Below, piece after piece: positions 6,016 to 9,423 of a stretch of DNA of 9,423 nucleotides. The stretch is from CAZFAI01 sp964516555. Its GTDB lineage: Bacteria; Patescibacteriota; Microgenomatia; UBA12405. The DNA is taken from NCBI GenBank assembly GCA_964516555.1, contig CAZFAI010000032.1, forward strand, positions 1 to 9,423, given 5' to 3'. Below the pieces are notes generated by a model. That model saw nothing but the letters and a program-made list of their open reading frames with translations. It was not told where the DNA came from and made no database searches. The position numbers were made by a program, and so were the translations under genes. Every line of letters begins with the position of its first letter. Position 1 is the stretch's first letter.

Positions 6016-7335
6016 TTAATTTAACTTATTTTGGATCCAGCTGTCAACTTCGTTGGTTTTTAGGCGCACTTGTGACATTGAATCACGATCTCTGATGGTG
6101 ACAGTGTCGTCTTCTAATGTTTGGAAATCAACTACAAGTGTCCAGGGTGTACCTATCTCATCAGCTCGACGATACTTTTTGCCGATATTGCTACTGTCAT
6201 CATAGTCGACCGGGAATTTATCACGAAGCTTCTCGTATATATTTTTTGCTTTTTTAATCAACTCAGGTTTGTTTGAGGCCAAGGGGAAGATGGCGAGTTT
6301 GTAGGCCGAAATTTGAGGATGAATTTTTAGATAGATTCTGATTTCTCCGTTTTCTAGCTTTTCTTCACGGTAGGAATCCAGTAATAAAAAGAAGAAGCTT
6401 CTGTCAACTCCACCAGAGGTTTCGACAATCCAGGGAAGATATTTTTCTTTGGACACTGGGTCAATGTAAGATAAATCCTGACCGCTAAATTCGCCATGTT
6501 GCTTGAGGTCGTAGTCAGATCTCCAGTGGATACCTTCCATTTCTGCCCAGCCCCAAGGGGCATTATATTCGATATCAAATGCCTTTTTGGCATAAAAAGC
6601 CAATTCGTCTTTTTCATGCATTCGAAACCTTAGACTGTCTGCTTGATTAAAATATTTTTTATACCAATCAATTCTTTCCTGTTTCCAATATTCATACCAG
6701 GTATCCATTTCTGAAGGGTGGACAAAATATTGAATGTCCCATTGTTCGAATTCACGAGCGCGATATAAAAAATTTTTGGGAGTAATTTCGTTTCTGAAAG
6801 CTTTGCCGATTTGGGCAATACCAAAAGGTATTTTTACCCTGGTTGAGTTAACGACATTAATAAAGTTAAGATAGATAGTCTGACAGGCCTCACCTTTTAA
6901 GTATGTGTGCATTTTTTCGCCTTCAATGACTCCTACGTCAGTTTCAAAAAGGATGTTATATTTGCGGCCTTTGGTAAACTCACCACCACATTCGGGACAT
7001 TTATTAGGATTATCCAGAAGATCAGGGCGAAACCTTTTGTGGCAGGATTTACACTCGACCATGACATCAGCAAAATTTTTGACATGACCTGATGCTTGCC
7101 AGACTTTGGGGTGAGTGATGATGGCTCCGTCAATTCCGACAACATCAGATCTTTTGTTGACGTTTTCAGTCCACCAAAGATTTTTCCAATTTCTTTTCAT
7201 TTCTGACCCAACCGGACCATAATCATAGAATCCCTGAATTCCACCATAAATTTCAGAATTTTGGAAAATTATTCCGCGACGTTTACAAAGGGAAACGATT
7301 TTTTGAACTAATTCGGATTGATTGTCTTGTGGCAT
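6016..7335 (-). CDS. glyS: GlyS, glycyl-tRNA synthetase (alpha2 dimer type)
   Basis: This class II enzyme charges tRNA-Gly with glycine. In the 439-residue form, motif 1 lies around GFYDYGPVGSEMKRNW (35-50), a zinc-finger-like insertion has C95-x2-C98 and C113-x2-C116, motif 2 is FRNEITPKNFLYRAREFEQ (180-198), motif 3 is GGVDRSFFFLLLDSY (308-322), and the anticodon-binding domain covers about 342-439. It is the single-subunit eukaryote-like type, not the separate alpha and beta chains of E. coli. The active-site stretch usually read as RPETAQ is KGEACQ (147-152); the glutamate is kept. The frame extends to an ATG at 7404, but that would overlap recO by 50 bases and add 23 residues that look like noise, so I start at ATG 7335, 19 bases after the recO stop. 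No Shine-Dalgarno sequence is visible; a TATAAT lies just upstream. Confidence 0.95.
   Translation of the reverse strand: MPQDNQSELVQKIVSLCKRRGIIFQNSEIYGGIQGFYDYGPVGSEMKRNWKNLWWTENVNKRSDVVGIDGAIITHPKVWQASGHVKNFADVMVECKSCHKRFRPDLLDNPNKCPECGGEFTKGRKYNILFETDVGVIEGEKMHTYLKGEACQTIYLNFINVVNSTRVKIPFGIAQIGKAFRNEITPKNFLYRAREFEQWDIQYFVHPSEMDTWYEYWKQERIDWYKKYFNQADSLRFRMHEKDELAFYAKKAFDIEYNAPWGWAEMEGIHWRSDYDLKQHGEFSGQDLSYIDPVSKEKYLPWIVETSGGVDRSFFFLLLDSYREEKLENGEIRIYLKIHPQISAYKLAIFPLASNKPELIKKAKNIYEKLRDKFPVDYDDSSNIGKKYRRADEIGTPWTLVVDFQTLEDDTVTIRDRDSMSQVRLKTNEVDSWIQNKLN
6019..6047 (-). promoter_or_regulatory. Candidate sigma-70 type promoter for the lipoprotein/dcw operon
   Basis: On the minus strand a perfect -35 hexamer TTGACA (6047-6042) and a 4-of-6 -10 hexamer TTAAAT (6024-6019) are separated by exactly 17 bases. 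Transcription would start near 6012, leaving a leader of about 17 bases before the lipoprotein ATG at 5995. Both hexamers lie in the last codons of glyS or across its stop, so coding constraint could also explain them. This is the best promoter candidate I found in the window, and it sits at one of the few gene boundaries with a real gap. Confidence 0.42.
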
Positions 7336-7341
7336 GGCAAT

Positions 7342-7347
7342 ATTATA
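7342..7347 (-). promoter_or_regulatory. Candidate -10 element before glyS
   Basis: A perfect TATAAT lies on the minus strand 7 bases before the glyS ATG (7335), in the recO-glyS gap, so it is not coding. A start point 7 bases downstream would fall on the ATG itself and give a leaderless mRNA. No good -35 hexamer is seen at 16 to 18 bases (CAAATT at 17). AT-richness alone could produce it. Confidence 0.25.
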
Positions 7348-7351
7348 ACTT

Positions 7352-7369
7352 AAATTATTTAAATAATTT
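7352..7369. repeat. 18-base perfect AT-only palindrome between recO and glyS
   Basis: The 18 bases AAATTATTTAAATAATTT read the same on both strands. The element covers the last codons and the stop of recO and ends 16 bases before the glyS start, next to the TATAAT at 7342-7347. It is a possible protein-binding site or a structured mRNA end. It has no loop or T-tract, so it is not a standard terminator. Confidence 0.4.
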
Positions 7370-7915
7370 GTTGCTTTCCAGGGGTTTTTCAACAATTGAT
7401 TCAAAGTGGCGTTTAATTAATTGTTGGCAGTATTTGTAATCACCTGAGGAAAAAGTTGCTTGTATTTCCGGTAAAACTCCAAATCCCAAGATTTCCATTA
7501 GGTTTATTTCATTTTCAATATATTTTTTTAAGTGGTTTTGATTGATAGCATCAACAATATTTTTTGATATAGAGTAAACACCTTTAATTTGCTGGTTTTC
7601 GGCCACAAGGGCATTTATAAGTTCTAAAAAATAGAAAAGCAGGTTTAGCTGAACCAGGCTAATTTGACTGTGGAGAAAAGGACTGATGGTCTGAGTTTCT
7701 GAAATCCAAGAGAAGTTTATGTTTGAATAAATTTGGGCTTTGATAATGTTTCCTAACTGCAGACTGCTTAACCGACTGCTTCTTATACTAGTGGCCCCTT
7801 TGGCTAAGGCGACTATTTTACCGTCATTTCTGGTAAGTAGTGTTATTAAAAGATCCTTTTCTTTGTAATTACGTTTATTGATTACAATTCCCTCTACGGT
7901 TTTATATTTGTCCAT
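7355..7915 (-). CDS. recO: RecO, DNA repair and recombination mediator (short form)
   Basis: RecO loads RecA on single-stranded DNA coated by SSB, together with RecR, and anneals complementary strands. The first 80 residues fit the N-terminal OB-fold: TVEGIVINKRNYKEKDLLIT (6-25), then LLTRNDGKIVALAKGA (26-41), a basic Ser/Arg stretch (42-50), and SETQTISPF (72-80). The rest is helical and ends at 186 residues, shorter than the usual 230 to 260. The four-cysteine zinc site found in many RecO C-termini is absent; only Cys163 is present. ILGFGVLPE (142-150) matches the point where the zinc region normally begins. The ATG follows directly on the TAG of the DUF4012 gene, with no Shine-Dalgarno sequence, so translation may be coupled. 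The gene seems intact rather than broken. Confidence 0.88.
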   Translation of the reverse strand: MDKYKTVEGIVINKRNYKEKDLLITLLTRNDGKIVALAKGATSIRSSRLSSLQLGNIIKAQIYSNINFSWISETQTISPFLHSQISLVQLNLLFYFLELINALVAENQQIKGVYSISKNIVDAINQNHLKKYIENEINLMEILGFGVLPEIQATFSSGDYKYCQQLIKRHFESIVEKPLESNKLFK

Positions 7916-9423
7916 CTATAGGGGCAAATTAAGAGTTTTATCGGCTACCCAGTCAAAAGTAGAATGAGGTTTTCCGTTGACAATCAGTTCATATTCGACA
8001 GGTTTTGTGCCTGGTTGCTTTTGAAGATAAATTGAGTAATCTTTGCCGGCTGATACGCTGCTGGTGTATTGAATTGAAGTTAAGCTACTACTTTGGGCAT
8101 ACAAAGGTGCCTTGTCACCATAAAACCCTTCAAAAACCTGCTTGCTTGATTCTTCATATTCAAGTGCTTTAACTTCGGTACCGGTCATTTTTTGGAGGGT
8201 AGAACCGAGGGGAACATAGAACCTAAACCAGTTACGATACATGGGAGCGTTTAAACATAAATCGCCTTTTTCCAAATTACAGTTAGATGCTTTGCTGGGG
8301 TTGGTGTAAGTTACCGTAATTTTGTGTTGAGCCAAACCGTTGGCGTTACTGATTTCATGTTTTATCTTTTGGGTCAGAAAAAGATTGGTTTTTGCGCTGG
8401 ACATGTTGGCATCGTTTAGGTGGAGGAAGTCTGTTGCTGAATCTGTTTGGATGATAGAACCGGCAATATTAGCTTTAATAGCTGCTTCCTGAGTATCTTT
8501 GTCAAAAAAATATAGAAGTATGTGTTTTTGGTGAAGGTTGTTTAACATGGTTTGGGCAAGTGGTCCGATTTTGCTTTTTTCTGAACCCATAGCATTAGAC
8601 AAGATTGAGTGCATTAGAGGACTCAGAAAGCCTTTTCTGTCGGTTTCAATATAGTCACGAGGTCGGCCTGCCAGCCATTGCAATTGATAGATAATTTGAG
8701 GGCATCCGTCACAACGAGCATCAGGTTCTGCTGAAAAATTACCAAACCCAGTGACTCCTACTTGTCCAAGAATCTTAACCAGGTCAACCAGGACAAAAGT
8801 ATCAAGGGCAATGACGGCGTCAATTTTATCTTTATTGTTTGTAATTTTATTGTAGTGTTCCAAAAAACTTTCGATACTGGTTGGGAAATCGGGAGAAAGA
8901 TTGATATCTCTTAAATTTAGATATGGCACATTGATGTGATAGTCCTTTATAGGTCTGGGGGCCGGAATGCGACTATTGAATTTGGCATCAAGAGCATAGA
9001 TATCATCGGAAACCAGAGGTGTTATTTTGCCATTGTCGACTTTCATTAAACCGTAGGCAGTCCAAAAACCTCCCGTGGGACGCAGTTCGGCGTTGTTCTG
9101 AAAAATCATCAAGTAAGTCCTGGGTTCGTCCTTGCCAAGAAGCCATGAGGTTTTAGTTAGTATGGGTTTACCGTTTTGAACTAAGTGTTGAATTTCGTTT
9201 ATTGTTTCTTGGGATTGTGTAATAAGAGAACGCAGTTGGATACCTTGGAATTCTTCGGGGTAACGGTTTGGATCAATCTCAGAGAGTGATTTGCTAATAA
9301 TGGTAATTTTTTGATCGATTATGTCAAGATGCGGTACTATACCTTCGATAGATTCGGTTAGAAAAGCGATGCGATCTTCAGTAGTTTCCTGCTCATTTGT
9401 TTCGGCACTATTTTTAAAACCAA
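7916..9423 (-). CDS. DUF4012 domain protein, probable cell-surface protein (5' end outside the window)
   Basis: The frame is open from the right edge to TAG at 7916-7918, giving 501 visible residues; the N-terminus is missing. The first M-like codon downstream (TTG at 9112) is internal, because the protein upstream of it continues sensibly into RTYLMIFQNN. The signature QNNAELRPTGGF (9100-9065) is the hallmark of DUF4012 (Pfam PF13196), a family of unknown function frequent in Patescibacteria and some Gram-positives. The upstream 100 residues are polar and helical. Downstream lies a CDGC motif (8702-8713), a second cysteine pair (8255-8281), and a beta-rich end. The paired cysteines suit an exported, oxidised protein, but any signal or membrane segment would be outside the window. 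Function is not known, and the neighbours recO and glyS give no clue beyond conserved clustering. Confidence 0.9.
   Translation of the reverse strand, partial: GFKNSAETNEQETTEDRIAFLTESIEGIVPHLDIIDQKITIISKSLSEIDPNRYPEEFQGIQLRSLITQSQETINEIQHLVQNGKPILTKTSWLLGKDEPRTYLMIFQNNAELRPTGGFWTAYGLMKVDNGKITPLVSDDIYALDAKFNSRIPAPRPIKDYHINVPYLNLRDINLSPDFPTSIESFLEHYNKITNNKDKIDAVIALDTFVLVDLVKILGQVGVTGFGNFSAEPDARCDGCPQIIYQLQWLAGRPRDYIETDRKGFLSPLMHSILSNAMGSEKSKIGPLAQTMLNNLHQKHILLYFFDKDTQEAAIKANIAGSIIQTDSATDFLHLNDANMSSAKTNLFLTQKIKHEISNANGLAQHKITVTYTNPSKASNCNLEKGDLCLNAPMYRNWFRFYVPLGSTLQKMTGTEVKALEYEESSKQVFEGFYGDKAPLYAQSSSLTSIQYTSSVSAGKDYSIYLQKQPGTKPVEYELIVNGKPHSTFDWVADKTLNLPL

Noticed and set aside
7336..7404. Longer glyS start at ATG 7404
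   Set aside because: It would overlap recO by 50 bases, and the additional 23 residues do not resemble a GlyRS N-terminus; MPQDNQSEL from ATG 7335 fits better.
9110..9112. TTG at 9112 as the start of the DUF4012 gene
   Set aside because: The frame is open upstream to the window edge and gives plausible protein sequence leading into the family signature, so the codon is internal.
1..9423. Rho-independent terminators, tRNA genes, CRISPR arrays and insertion sequences
   Set aside because: No GC-rich stem followed by a T-run was seen at any gene boundary; almost all bases are in well-supported coding sequence, with gaps of 20 bases or less.

Overview
The window is a compact, moderately AT-rich bacterial segment in which all ten genes lie on the minus strand, so transcription runs from right to left. 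Neighbouring genes overlap by 1 to 4 bases, abut, or are at most about 20 bases apart. There is no gene-free stretch over 300 bases, no RNA gene, no CRISPR array and no mobile element. The organism is most likely a member of the Candidate Phyla Radiation (Patescibacteria), probably the Microgenomates group. The reasons are a DUF4012 protein, a short MurE without the usual N-terminal domain, a small RecO, a Patescibacteria-like lipoprotein, extreme packing, and few recognisable ribosome binding sites. That placement is inference from family knowledge; no rRNA marker is present. TGA acts as a normal stop (murE, ftsL), which argues against lineages that read TGA as glycine.

In transcription order, the right part (9423 to 6016) holds the 3' portion of a large DUF4012 surface protein gene, recO (recombination mediator) and glyS (dimeric glycyl-tRNA synthetase). 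A candidate promoter in the end of glyS and a palindrome just before the next start codon mark the boundary to the second block.

The second block (5995 to 1) is a division and cell wall (dcw) cluster: a small lipoprotein of unknown role, rsmH, an ftsL-like gene, ftsI (class B penicillin-binding protein), murE, an Ate1/Bpt-like transferase gene, and the start of a Mpl/MurC-type Mur ligase gene that runs off the left edge. These genes supply cytoplasmic muropeptide synthesis (MurE and the last ligase) and septal crosslinking (FtsI with FtsL). RsmH methylates 16S rRNA and is the usual leader of such clusters. The mraZ regulator normally found just before rsmH is absent, and the lipoprotein gene takes its place.

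The most interesting point is the gene between murE and the last Mur ligase. It encodes a protein resembling aminoacyl-tRNA-protein transferases of the N-end rule pathway, placed where a tRNA-dependent peptidoglycan-modifying enzyme would make sense.
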